DNA of 64,000 nt. Origin: Spartobacteria bacterium LR76 (lineage in GTDB: Bacteria; Verrucomicrobiota; Verrucomicrobiia; Chthoniobacterales; Terrimicrobiaceae). Both the position numbers and the translations under genes were made by a program. Location: contig QAYZ01000012.1 in the NCBI GenBank assembly GCA_003054655.1, positions 62,001 through 126,000 of the forward strand. Reading direction: 5' to 3'. Of this stretch, positions 36,191 through 44,926 are shown in pieces. How positions within the stretch are numbered: position 1 is the first letter of the stretch; every line of letters begins with the position of its first letter. The notes under the pieces were generated by a model that was not told the DNA's origin, did no database searches, and worked only from the letters and a program-made list of their open reading frames with translations.

Positions 36191-37723
36191 ATGCCAGATA
36201 CCAATGAAGGAAATCCGCTCCGCGAAGGCCTCTCGAGCCGCAACATGCCCGAGCCTTGCGCCGTGGTGATTTTTGGCGCCACCGGCGACCTCACCCACCG
36301 GAAGCTGGTTCCCGCCCTGTACAATCTCGCGGCCGATGGAGCTCTCCCTCCGGCTGTAAGCGTCGTCGGGTTTGCCCGCCGCGACAAGACCGATGAAGTT
36401 TTCCGCACGGAAATCGAGGAAGCGGCCCGGAAATTTTCCCGGCAGAAGATCAATGACGAGCTGTGGTCCAGTTTCTCGTCATCGATCTTCTATCACCGCA
36501 GCGAGTTCGACAACCTTGAGGGCTATGAGGCTCTCGCCCGACGGCTCGACGAACTCGACGCCCAGCGCGGCACCAGAGGCAATCGGCTGTTTTATCTTTC
36601 CGCCGGCCCGGACCAATTTCCGGTCATTCTCGAAAATTTGCGCAAGAGCGGCCTGAACAAGGCGCAGCCCGGCAGTTGGGCGCGAGTGATCGTGGAGAAG
36701 CCTTTTGGCACCGATCTGCCGACGGCACAGATCCTCAACAATATGGTCGTTGAGGCGTTCCCGGAAAAAGACACCTTCCGCATCGACCACTATCTTGGCA
36801 AGGAGACGGCGCAGAACATGATGGTGCTGCGTTTTGCCAATGCGATCTTTGAGCAGTTGTGGAACTCCCGCTACATCGACCACGTGCAGATCACGGCCAG
36901 CGAGCCGCTCGGCGTGGAGGGCCGCGCCGGCTATTACGACAAGTCGGGTGCGCTGCGCGACATGGTGCAGAACCACCTGCTGCAACTCCTCTGCCTCACC
37001 GCCATGGAGCCGCCGGCCGGTCTCGATGCCGACGCCATTCGCGATGAGAAGGTGAAAGTCTTGAAATCTCTCCGACCGATCGTGGGCGACGATGTGCGCA
37101 AGTACGTGGTGCGCGCCCAGTACGGCGCGGGAGCGATCAACGGCAAGCGCGTTGCGGCCTACCGCGACGAGCAGGGTGTTCATCAGGATTCCGTCACGGA
37201 GACCTACGTGGCTCTCCAGGTGAATATCGACAACTGGCGCTGGGCCGGCGTGCCGTTCTTCGTGCGCGTGGGCAAGCGCCTCCCCAAGGCCTGCACGGAA
37301 ATCGCGATCCAGTTCAAGGGCGCTCCGGCGGTGCTTTTCAACGCCACGGGAGAGACGATCGACAGCAATGTGCTCGTCATCCGCATCCAGCCCGACGAGG
37401 GCATCTCCCTGCGCATGAGCGCGAAGATGCCGGGATCGAGCCTGCAGATCGAGCCGGTGAAGATGGATTTCCATTACGGCACCAGCTTCGGAAAGGCCAC
37501 GCCGGAGGCCTACGAGCGCCTGCTTCTCGACGCGATGAGCGGCGACGCGACGCTCTTTGCCCGCCGCGACGAGGTCGAGGAAGCATGGAAGTTTGTCGAC
37601 GCCCTGCACGACGCGTGGGCGAAGGAATCCGAAGACCTCGCCATGTACTCCGCAGGCACGTGGGGGCCGACCGAGGCTGACGAACTCATCAAGCGCCACG
37701 GCGCAACCTGGAGAAGACTATGA
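36191..37723 (+). CDS. zwf: glucose-6-phosphate 1-dehydrogenase
   Basis: A 510-residue first enzyme of the oxidative pentose phosphate and Entner-Doudoroff routes. NADP-binding GATGDLTHRKL (29-39), substrate signature RIDHYLGKE (197-205) and EKPFGTDL are intact. I chose the ATG at 36191; the frame is open further upstream, but that part is opposite the metallopeptidase gene. A CGTTT/AAACG inverted repeat ends 3 bases before the ATG. Its end overlaps opcA by 4 bases. Confidence 0.97.
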   Translation: MPDTNEGNPLREGLSSRNMPEPCAVVIFGATGDLTHRKLVPALYNLAADGALPPAVSVVGFARRDKTDEVFRTEIEEAARKFSRQKINDELWSSFSSSIFYHRSEFDNLEGYEALARRLDELDAQRGTRGNRLFYLSAGPDQFPVILENLRKSGLNKAQPGSWARVIVEKPFGTDLPTAQILNNMVVEAFPEKDTFRIDHYLGKETAQNMMVLRFANAIFEQLWNSRYIDHVQITASEPLGVEGRAGYYDKSGALRDMVQNHLLQLLCLTAMEPPAGLDADAIRDEKVKVLKSLRPIVGDDVRKYVVRAQYGAGAINGKRVAAYRDEQGVHQDSVTETYVALQVNIDNWRWAGVPFFVRVGKRLPKACTEIAIQFKGAPAVLFNATGETIDSNVLVIRIQPDEGISLRMSAKMPGSSLQIEPVKMDFHYGTSFGKATPEAYERLLLDAMSGDATLFARRDEVEEAWKFVDALHDAWAKESEDLAMYSAGTWGPTEADELIKRHGATWRRL

Positions 37724-38763
37724 GCCTCGCGGTGGACCCCGGATTGCCGGTGGAAATCGGCACGATCGGCAAGGAACTCGGGAAATTGTGGGAGGAGAGC
37801 GGAGACACGAAGACCCGTGCGTCTCTCATCAATCTCGCGATCTATACCGAGAATCCGGACGCGGTGCCGTGGAATACCGGACTCATCGCGGAAATCGCGG
37901 GCGAGCATGCCTGCCGCGCGCTGTTGATCTTTGCCGACCCGGCCTCTGGGAAATCCGAAGCCCGTGCCTGGATCAGCGCCCACTGTCACATGGCGGGCAA
38001 GGGCGAGCGGCAGATTTGCTCCGAGCAGATCACCTTCGAACTCGGCGGCGAGATGGTGCATTCGCTTCCGAACATCGTCTTTTCGCATCTCGATTCCGAC
38101 CTGCCGCTCTATTTCTGGTGGCAGGGGGAGTTTCGCGAGCCTCTGGACCAGAAGCTCTGGAGCTGGATCGACCGGCTCATCTTTGACAGCGCCGACTGGC
38201 GGAAGCCCGTCGAGCAGCTCGCCATCGCCCGCAAGATCGCCACGCTCAATGCCGAGCGCACGATCCTGTGCGACCTGAACTGGACGCGCCTGCTCGGCAC
38301 GCGCTTTGCCCTGGCCCAGTTGTTTGATCATTCCTGTGCGAATGCCCGCATGCGGGAGATCGAGAAGGTCTCGATCACGACCTCTCGTCGCAGCACCGGT
38401 CTGCTCCTGCTGGGGTGGCTCGCCACGCAGTTTGGCTGGAAGTTTCAGTCGCTGCTGGGGAAGGAGTTCTTCCTTCCGCAGAGCGGCGGGCATATCGACT
38501 TCAGCGTCACGGAAAAGCCCGGCGCGGATATCGCAGAGGTGTCGTTCCAGACGGCGGATGTCTCCTTCGGCATCCGGCGGGAGGAGTATTCCGACTATTT
38601 TCACGGCTACATCGACGGCGGCGGATTCTGCAACACGAACATGGTGCTGTCGGCCGGCAAGTCCCGCATCGAGGACATCCTGCTCATGGAACTCAGCCGT
38701 GGCGGCAAACACCCGCTGTACGCCAAGGCGATTTGCGCCATCGAGCCGCTGCTCGGCCACTAG
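37720..38763 (+). CDS. opcA: glucose-6-phosphate dehydrogenase assembly protein OpcA-like
   Basis: A 347-residue protein of the OpcA family, best known from cyanobacteria and actinobacteria as an activator or assembly factor for Zwf. Recognisable parts are TRASLINLAIYTENP near the start, ERQICSEQITFELGG, and SHLDSDLPLYFWWQGEF. It overlaps zwf by 4 bases, which fits joint action. A terminator follows. Confidence 0.87.
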   Translation: MSLAVDPGLPVEIGTIGKELGKLWEESGDTKTRASLINLAIYTENPDAVPWNTGLIAEIAGEHACRALLIFADPASGKSEARAWISAHCHMAGKGERQICSEQITFELGGEMVHSLPNIVFSHLDSDLPLYFWWQGEFREPLDQKLWSWIDRLIFDSADWRKPVEQLAIARKIATLNAERTILCDLNWTRLLGTRFALAQLFDHSCANARMREIEKVSITTSRRSTGLLLLGWLATQFGWKFQSLLGKEFFLPQSGGHIDFSVTEKPGADIAEVSFQTADVSFGIRREEYSDYFHGYIDGGGFCNTNMVLSAGKSRIEDILLMELSRGGKHPLYAKAICAIEPLLGH

Positions 38764-38785
38764 ACGGCCCCGAAAAAGCTCCGAG

Positions 38786-38826
38786 GCCGCAGCCGTCGAT
38801 CATCAGGTCGATCGCTGCGGCTTTTT
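38786..38826 (+). terminator. terminator after zwf-opcA
   Basis: GCCGCAGC and GCTGCGGC form the base of an imperfect hairpin around GTCGATC repeats, followed by T5. It lies about 25 bases after the opcA stop. Confidence 0.75.
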
Positions 38827-38915
38827 CGTGGCAAGGAGGAGTCTGGGTAAGCTTCAGGGAACACCGCTTGCGGAGCAGGCATTCTTGTGCTAACGGCGCG
38901 GAGTCGTCTCATCGC

Positions 38916-41552
38916 ATGAACGGAAAACTTGTCAGGAGAGGTGGTTGGATTGGAGCCTTGTCGCTGCTCATGGCCGGGATGGCTCCCGCAGCCTGGAATG
39001 ATCCGGTGTCAAATACGCCCTCCATCATTCAGCTCGATTTCGGACCTTATGGGAACAAGCTGCCAGGAGACGGGCAGAACTACTGCGAGCCGACCTCGGC
39101 GGTGATGTCGCTCTTCTGGCTGGGCAGCAATGGATTCACCCAGATCACGCCTGCGACTTATCCCGGGCAGAATGATCCTTATACCTACAATCTTGAGCGT
39201 CTCATGGGAGGACTCATGCAGACCTCGTCCACGCAGGGGACATATGATTCTGCTGCGATGCAGGGGATTTCGGATTATCTCTCCGCGGCAGGACTCAGCG
39301 GGGCGTTCAGCCATGTTTATAATGGTGGAGACTCGACCTCGAATCTGTTGAGTCCGTCCTGGATGGCCGCGCAGCTCGCCTCCAACGCCGGGGAGAACCC
39401 GAGCACGATCACATTCGTCAATTTTTCCGTGGCGTGGTACGGGCAGAATTCCCCCAGTTCGACGATCTTCTCTGCGGAAGGCGGACATGAACTCGCTCTC
39501 CTCACGGTGCTTGATCCGACCGGCAATGCGCAGCTCATCCTGAACAACGCCTACCCGAACGCGCTGGAGAATGTTCCCAACATCCCGGCAAGCAACCCTC
39601 AAACGCTGGGCATCACACAGGTCCCCGCAGGCTGGGACTTGCCTGGCATGGCGCTGGAGTCGCAGGACTACTGGCAGCTCCAAAGTCCCGATGGAACCGT
39701 GGGGGATGACTCCACCACCAAGGCGATCGTCAGCTCCGCCTATGCGTTTTCTGTCGATACCTCTGCCAATCCGACTCTGAACCCCTCATGGACCCCGGCG
39801 GACTGGGTGATCTCGGGCAGCAAGACGATCAATACAAACGGAGCCACCTTCACCGTCCAGGCGGCGGTGATCGGGGCAGGAGGCCTCACCAAGACCGGCG
39901 AAGGCTCGATGGTGCTCACCTCGGGGGATGATCTCACCGGGAACAATGTGGTCTCGGGCGGAACGTTGGGCAGTACGTATGCCGGAGATGCCACGCCTTT
40001 GGGTACTGGCTCATTCGTGTTGACTAATGGCGGTACCATCGGGTTGAGCCCGGCTGGCAGCGGGGGGCCGCTGGCCTTTGCGGTTGCCTCCGGTTCCGGC
40101 AGCTCGGTGACATTTGGACAGGGTGGGGGAGCCATCGAAGTCAATGCGGGATCGAACAGCTCGCTGGCGGTCACGCTCGGTGATGCCGGTGCGACCTCGG
40201 CCAACCTGGTCCGCCAGAATGCCGGCACCTTTGTCGTCATTCCCGCTCATGGCATCTCCGCTCTTGGTTCCACTGAGAAAGTGCTCGTGGCTGGCGGCGC
40301 ATCGAGCCGTCCGCCGGTCGCGAATGGCATGGTCGCTCCTTACATCGTGGGGCAGGATAATGACGCGAATGCCAGCGGCTATTTCCTCAACTACGATGGA
40401 GGCGAGGGCTTCAAGGAAGCCGCAGCGGTCTCCTCTCTGACCTCCGCGATCAACGCGGCCACGAGTTCCACAGTCTATGCGGCGGACACAGACCAGGCGG
40501 TCACCACCAACGGTGTTGCCAGCGTGTATGCCCTGCAGGTCAATGAGGCCACGGTGAGCGGAACCAATGCCACCCTGCAGGTCGGCTCCCAGCAGGCGGG
40601 CGACTCGGCCGGGGTGATCCTGAACGGCGGCGCGATCGCGACCAGCGCCGTGAGCTTCGGAGCGGCGGAAGGTGTGGTTTATGCGAGTGAAGCAGGCGGT
40701 TCGATCTCCTCGACGATCACGGGTTCAGGAGGCCTGACCACCTTTGGCCCCGGTGCCGTCACGCTGACAGCCGACAATTCCAGCACGCTATCCGGACAGG
40801 TAACGGTGAATTCCGGCACGCTGGTGGCGCAAAGCGCCACGGGATCGGCGACAGGATCTGGCAATGTTGCGGTCCAGGCCAATGCGACCTTTCAGGTAAG
40901 CGGTGGCACCGTGGCCGGCAATGTTTCTGTGCTCAACTCCGGCACGCTGGTGCTCGCGGGAGGAACGATTTCGGGCAATGTGTCCGTGGCAGAGGTCGGG
41001 CAAAGCTCGGCTAACCCGGGCGGCACGCTTCAGGGCAGTGGCACGATCGAGGGGTCGACGACGGCTCGCGGTGTCATCACTTCCGGGGCATCGGGCGGCA
41101 ATATCACCTTTGCCGGATCAGCGAATCTGAACTACTCGCAATTCTTCTGGCATCTGGATTCGCTGACTTCCGATTCGTCGCAGGCCGGGATTGAGTGGAA
41201 CATGCTCACCTTCCTGGGCGATGCGACCGTCGGCACGTCGGACTCCGATGCGGCCACAGTCTATATCCAGTTCGGAGCGGGAGTGGCTACGCCCGATACG
41301 GTCAATGCCTTCTGGCAGACCGAGCACTCCTGGAAGATCTGGGATTTCTCCCAGGCGACCTCCTATAATTGGTACCAGTCGGGAGATGGAAATACGGCGT
41401 TTACCTATGGGAATTTCGACGTCTACGAGCGGAATGACGACTCGTCGGTCTACTTGAGATTTACGCCGGTGCCGGAACCGTCGGCCATCTGGCTGGCGCT
41501 GGCGGGATGTGGGGCGATGATTGTCGCCCGGAGACTCCGCCAACGCCGTTGA
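38916..41552 (+). CDS. secreted C39-like peptidase / autotransporter-repeat / PEP-CTERM protein
   Basis: An 878-residue exported protein. It has a signal peptide (about 1-26, GALSLLMAGMAPAA). Residues about 27-290 look like a papain-fold C39-type domain: NYCEPTSAVMSLFWLG gives Cys57, EGGHELALLTVLD gives His191, and LILNNAYP gives Asn210 or Asn211 as a possible triad. Residues about 310-760 are Gly/Ser/Thr-rich beta repeats including the autotransporter-associated strand pattern (GGLTKTGEGSMVLTS, GGLTTFGPGAVTLTA, VNSGTLV). The C-terminus is a PEP-CTERM signal: VPEPS, a hydrophobic helix and RRLRQRR. Sorting by an exosortase is expected; none is in the window. I chose the ATG at 38916 as it gives the signal peptide. 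Confidence 0.86.
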   Translation: MNGKLVRRGGWIGALSLLMAGMAPAAWNDPVSNTPSIIQLDFGPYGNKLPGDGQNYCEPTSAVMSLFWLGSNGFTQITPATYPGQNDPYTYNLERLMGGLMQTSSTQGTYDSAAMQGISDYLSAAGLSGAFSHVYNGGDSTSNLLSPSWMAAQLASNAGENPSTITFVNFSVAWYGQNSPSSTIFSAEGGHELALLTVLDPTGNAQLILNNAYPNALENVPNIPASNPQTLGITQVPAGWDLPGMALESQDYWQLQSPDGTVGDDSTTKAIVSSAYAFSVDTSANPTLNPSWTPADWVISGSKTINTNGATFTVQAAVIGAGGLTKTGEGSMVLTSGDDLTGNNVVSGGTLGSTYAGDATPLGTGSFVLTNGGTIGLSPAGSGGPLAFAVASGSGSSVTFGQGGGAIEVNAGSNSSLAVTLGDAGATSANLVRQNAGTFVVIPAHGISALGSTEKVLVAGGASSRPPVANGMVAPYIVGQDNDANASGYFLNYDGGEGFKEAAAVSSLTSAINAATSSTVYAADTDQAVTTNGVASVYALQVNEATVSGTNATLQVGSQQAGDSAGVILNGGAIATSAVSFGAAEGVVYASEAGGSISSTITGSGGLTTFGPGAVTLTADNSSTLSGQVTVNSGTLVAQSATGSATGSGNVAVQANATFQVSGGTVAGNVSVLNSGTLVLAGGTISGNVSVAEVGQSSANPGGTLQGSGTIEGSTTARGVITSGASGGNITFAGSANLNYSQFFWHLDSLTSDSSQAGIEWNMLTFLGDATVGTSDSDAATVYIQFGAGVATPDTVNAFWQTEHSWKIWDFSQATSYNWYQSGDGNTAFTYGNFDVYERNDDSSVYLRFTPVPEPSAIWLALAGCGAMIVARRLRQRR

Positions 41553-41564
41553 GACGGGCTGGCC

Positions 41565-42701
41565 TTACAGCGACCAGGTGGGCTCGGTTACTTTGCCGAG
41601 ACCTGTGACAATCGGAACCTGACGGCCATTCTGCGTATCGAGCAGGATGAGCGAGGAGCCGTTGCTGAAGATGACATGGCGGGAATCCGCCCCGAAGACG
41701 GGATCTTCACCTGCCGTCAGGATCTGGGTGGCTCCGCTCTGGAGGTCCTTCACGGCGATGGAAAATCCGCCTGTGCGGACGGTGAAGGCGACTTTGCGGC
41801 CATCGGGCGACCAGCTTGGCTCGGTGCAGTAGTTGTAGCCGGTCGAGATGGGCTGGCCGGAGCCTCCGCCCGCGCCGATCTTGTAGAGCTGCGGACCGCC
41901 GCGGTCGTCGGAGGAGTAGATGATCTGCGAGCCATCGGGCGACCAGGTGGGCGAGGATTCCACGCCGGAGGTCTTGGTCAGGCGGCGTGCGCCGGAGCCG
42001 TTGGCACCCAGGATGTAGAGTTCGGGGTTGCCGTCCTTGCTCAGCGTGCAGGCGATGCGGTCGCCATCGGGCGAGAAGGAAGCGCCGGAGTTGGTGCCGG
42101 GGAACTTGATGATGCGATTGCGTGCGCCGGAGGCGAGTTCGATGAGATAGATGTCGGCGTAGCCGCTCTGGTAGCCGGTGTAGGCCAGCTTCGATCCATC
42201 GGCGGAGAGAGCCGGGGCCACGCTGATCGATCCATCGTTGGTGATCTGTCGCACATTGGCCCCGTCGTAGTCGGCTGTGTAGATCTCCTTGCGGCCCGTA
42301 CGGGTGGCGACAAAGGCGATCTTGGAGCTGGCGATGCCTTTTTTGCCGGTGAGCGTCTCGACGATGTCGTCGGCGAACTGGTGCACGGCGGCGCGAGTGC
42401 CGCCGGAGTACGACTTCTGAAGCACGACGCTGCCGCGCTGGTCGACGACCTGGCCCTCGATCGAACCGCCATTGGCGTTGCCGGAGATGATGTAGCTGGC
42501 ACGCTCGGGCGGCGTGATGGAGAAGAGGCCGGAGAGATCGAGGTCGTTCTGTAGCACCTTGGTGGCGGCTGCGCCGTCACCGCCTGCGATGGCCTTCAGC
42601 GCCACGCTGGTGGTATCGCCTTTGCGGATGGTGATGGTGGCCGGTTCCTGCGCTTGCGCCAGGGCGGCAAGGGCAAAGAGGAGTAGGACAGCTCGCTTCA
42701 T
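41565..42701 (-). CDS. tolB: Tol-Pal system protein TolB
   Basis: A 378-residue periplasmic beta-propeller. It has a signal peptide MKRAVLLLFALAALAQAQ, an N-terminal alpha/beta domain (about 20-130), then WD40-like PD40 repeats (ALSADGSKLAYTG, SFSPDGDRIACT, TWSPDGSQIIYSS, SWSPDGRKVAFTV). I chose the ATG at 42701 because the longer frame to 42746 lacks a signal peptide. It normally works with Pal (gene at 23157). No tolQ, tolR or tolA is visible. It converges on the PEP-CTERM gene with a 12-base gap. Confidence 0.92.
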   Translation of the reverse strand: MKRAVLLLFALAALAQAQEPATITIRKGDTTSVALKAIAGGDGAAATKVLQNDLDLSGLFSITPPERASYIISGNANGGSIEGQVVDQRGSVVLQKSYSGGTRAAVHQFADDIVETLTGKKGIASSKIAFVATRTGRKEIYTADYDGANVRQITNDGSISVAPALSADGSKLAYTGYQSGYADIYLIELASGARNRIIKFPGTNSGASFSPDGDRIACTLSKDGNPELYILGANGSGARRLTKTSGVESSPTWSPDGSQIIYSSDDRGGPQLYKIGAGGGSGQPISTGYNYCTEPSWSPDGRKVAFTVRTGGFSIAVKDLQSGATQILTAGEDPVFGADSRHVIFSNGSSLILLDTQNGRQVPIVTGLGKVTEPTWSL

Positions 42702-42747
42702 AATGATGGTAGGTGAGAATTGGCCAAAAGAATGGCGGGTTTGCAAC

Positions 42748-43572
42748 TTACGATTTGAAACGCCCTCGCACCGGGAACGTTCCCAGGCTCACGAGCGACT
42801 CGGAAAGCTTGCGCGCGCGGGTGAGAGCCTTCGCGGCAGCCGGATCATGCTCGCCGCCCTCGATCTCGACGAAAAAGACATAAGTCTGCGGTTTTCCTGG
42901 GACCGGACGGGAGACGATGCGGGTAAGGCTTACGCCCTGCCGGGCGAAGGGTCCGAGGAACTGATGGAGGCTGCCGCAGGAGTTGGGCAGTGCGGCGATG
43001 AGGGCGGTCTTGCGGGCTTCATCAGTCTCGGGCGCGGGCGATGCGCCGATGATGGCAAAGTGGGTCACATTCACACTGCCAGCGCGGGATTTTTCCAGCA
43101 CGTCGAGGCCATAGACCCCGGCGGCTCCCGGCGAGGCGAGGGCGGCGGCATGGGGCGAGGCCTTTGCCTTCTGTGCGGCGATGGCGGTGCTGGCGACGGC
43201 ACGCTGGCGGGCTTTGGGAAAGCGCTGCTTGAGCCACTCCGCGTGATGCTTGAGCTGGATGAAGTGCGAGTAGATGGTCGTCACCTCCTGCCCGGCATGG
43301 CCGAGCAGGGCGATGCGCACGTCGAGGGAGAGTTCTTCGCGGAGAAAGATCTTCCCGGCATTGCGGATCATGGCGTCGACGGAATCGTACACGGTGCCGC
43401 CACTGGAATTCTCCACGGGCACGAGGCCGAGGCCGGCGGGGTTTTCGCGGACACGATCGTAAACAGCCTCGATCGCCGGGCACGCGACGAGACTGGCGCG
43501 ATGGCCAAATCGCTTCCGGGCCAGGATATGAGAGAAGGTTCCTTCAGGCCCCAGGTAGTAAATCTCCGGCAT
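42748..43572 (-). CDS. pheA: prephenate dehydratase with ACT domain
   Basis: A 274-residue enzyme making phenylpyruvate for phenylalanine synthesis, with no chorismate mutase domain. PDT domain: YLGPEGTFSH, GLVPVENSSGGTVYDSVD, and ASTAIAAQKA with the catalytic Thr. ACT domain: NSCGSLHQFLGPFARQGVSLTRIVSRPVPGKP (regulatory, Phe-binding type). I chose the ATG at 43572 (MPEIYYLGP), since upstream codons do not resemble the family. Confidence 0.93.
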   Translation of the reverse strand: MPEIYYLGPEGTFSHILARKRFGHRASLVACPAIEAVYDRVRENPAGLGLVPVENSSGGTVYDSVDAMIRNAGKIFLREELSLDVRIALLGHAGQEVTTIYSHFIQLKHHAEWLKQRFPKARQRAVASTAIAAQKAKASPHAAALASPGAAGVYGLDVLEKSRAGSVNVTHFAIIGASPAPETDEARKTALIAALPNSCGSLHQFLGPFARQGVSLTRIVSRPVPGKPQTYVFFVEIEGGEHDPAAAKALTRARKLSESLVSLGTFPVRGRFKS

Positions 43573-43667
43573 TCCTATCTTTTTCCGGCTGATGCGGGCG
43601 CGTGACAAGTGGCGAGTTTGCATTATTTCACTTGTCAGCGGGCGACGGGGGGACTCTACATCACGGA

Positions 43668-43901
43668 ATGCCCACGTACGTGTATGAAACGATCCCGGCA
43701 AAGAAGGGTGCCAAGCCGCGCCGCTTCGAGATTCGCCAGAGCATCAAGGATGCTGCGTTGACGCACGATCCCGAGAGCGGCGAACCCGTGCGGCGGGTGA
43801 TCGCAGGAGGAGTCGGAGTGCTGACCGGTGCATCCTCCTCGGCGAGCCGTCATGTTCACACCTCGTCCTGCGGATGTGGCGCAGGGGGATGCGGTCGGTA
43901 A
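43668..43901 (+). CDS. FmdB-like protein without the zinc-ribbon cysteines
   Basis: A 77-residue protein. MPTYVYETI, FEIRQSIKDAALT, and PVRRVIAGGVGVL follow the FmdB/CxxC-CxxC-SSSS family layout. However, the two usual CxxC pairs are replaced (TIPAKKG and HDPESGE). Cysteines occur only at the end (SSCGCGAGGCGR). This could be a diverged or metal-site-relocated member. Its TAA overlaps the next ATG by one base. Confidence 0.75.
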   Translation: MPTYVYETIPAKKGAKPRRFEIRQSIKDAALTHDPESGEPVRRVIAGGVGVLTGASSSASRHVHTSSCGCGAGGCGR

Positions 43902-44398
43902 TGCGCATTCTCTGGAGCATCGCCCTTGCTCTTGCGCTGGCCTGCCTGCCGGTAGGATGCTCCCTTTTTAACAAGAAGGAACCCCAGCCTGCCGGGACCA
44001 CTGCCACCGCGCAGACACCGAGCCTTTTGCGCCCTCCCCCGATGCCGACGGCTGCACCGACCCCGGCGCAGGTGCCGAAAGTCAAAAAACCATTTCTCGC
44101 CCAGGTCTTCTCCTGCTTCGGCCTGCTGGATAAGCTTTTCCCAAAGAAAAAGGAGCCGCCGAAGGCTGAGCCGGCACAACTGATCGGTACGGTCAAGATG
44201 GTCAATCTCGACGACAAGTTTGTCCTCATCGATGCCTTGGTCTACACACCGGGAGCCCCGGGCGAATCTCTGGTTTGCATCGCAAATCAACGCGAATCCG
44301 CGAGCCTTCACATCAGCCCCTTCCGCAAACCGCCCTTTCTCATTGCCGACATCGTCTCCGGGACCCCATCGGTGGGGGATCGTGTTTACAAGCCATGA
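43901..44398 (+). CDS. lipoprotein of unknown function
   Basis: A 165-residue protein with a lipoprotein signal (MRILWSIALALALACLPVGC), a Pro/Thr/Ala linker (about 28-62) and a Lys-rich stretch (FPKKKEPPKAEP). A C-terminal domain follows (IGTVKMVNLDDKFVLIDAL, VGDRVYKP) that looks like a small beta-barrel. It begins in the stop codon of the FmdB-like gene. No family recognised. Confidence 0.78.
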   Translation: MRILWSIALALALACLPVGCSLFNKKEPQPAGTTATAQTPSLLRPPPMPTAAPTPAQVPKVKKPFLAQVFSCFGLLDKLFPKKKEPPKAEPAQLIGTVKMVNLDDKFVLIDALVYTPGAPGESLVCIANQRESASLHISPFRKPPFLIADIVSGTPSVGDRVYKP

Positions 44399-44401
44399 TG
44401 G

Positions 44402-44444
44402 TTGACAACATGAAGTTTGCCCCCTAATCCTTAACCACCTTAAC
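44402..44444 (+). promoter_or_regulatory. promoter and repeat region upstream of marR-tolC
   Basis: A perfect -35 hexamer TTGACA (44402-44407) with 17 bases to a weak -10 candidate TAATCC (44425-44430). Just downstream are direct repeats CCTTAAC at 44429-44435 and 44438-44444, preceded by a near copy CCTAATC. This is a plausible MarR autoregulation site by position only. Confidence 0.4.
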
Positions 44445-44452
44445 TATTTTTC

Positions 44453-44926
44453 ATGGCGATAGACCAGACAGCGAACCAAAGCCGATCCGATGTGGAGAGG
44501 CTTGCCGATATCGTGATGTCGCTTCAGCGCTGTTTTGTGCTGCGTCTCTCGGAGCAACTCGGTCGCGGGCAGGTGTCGTTCCCGCAGTACTTCCTGCTGG
44601 GCCATCTGTCCGACGGGATGCCGGTGACGATGAGCGAGGTGGCCGAGCGGATGGACCACTCCACCGCCGCTGCGACAGGGTTGGTCGATCGTCTGGAAAA
44701 TCTCGGGTACGTGGAACGTACTCACGCGACCAACGATCGGCGAAAAGTCCTCGTGCGCATCACGCCCAAGGGGACGGAGCTGGTCGAGCGGATGCGTCAG
44801 GACATCGTCAACAACCTCAGCCAGATCATGGAAATGCTCGAGCCGGAAGAGCGCAGATCCTGGCTGAACATCTACGAGAAGATTTACCAATTTTGCCACA
44901 ACAAGGAAAAGTCATGCGAAGCCTAG
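44453..44926 (+). CDS. MarR-family transcriptional regulator
   Basis: A 157-residue winged-helix repressor. Recognised by TMSEVAERMDHSTAAATGLVDRLENLGYVERTHATNDRRKVLVRITPKGTELV-like sequence (about 63-110) flanked by dimer helices. It overlaps the tolC-like gene by 13 bases, so it probably controls that efflux gene and itself. Ligand unknown. Confidence 0.93.
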   Translation: MAIDQTANQSRSDVERLADIVMSLQRCFVLRLSEQLGRGQVSFPQYFLLGHLSDGMPVTMSEVAERMDHSTAAATGLVDRLENLGYVERTHATNDRRKVLVRITPKGTELVERMRQDIVNNLSQIMEMLEPEERRSWLNIYEKIYQFCHNKEKSCEA

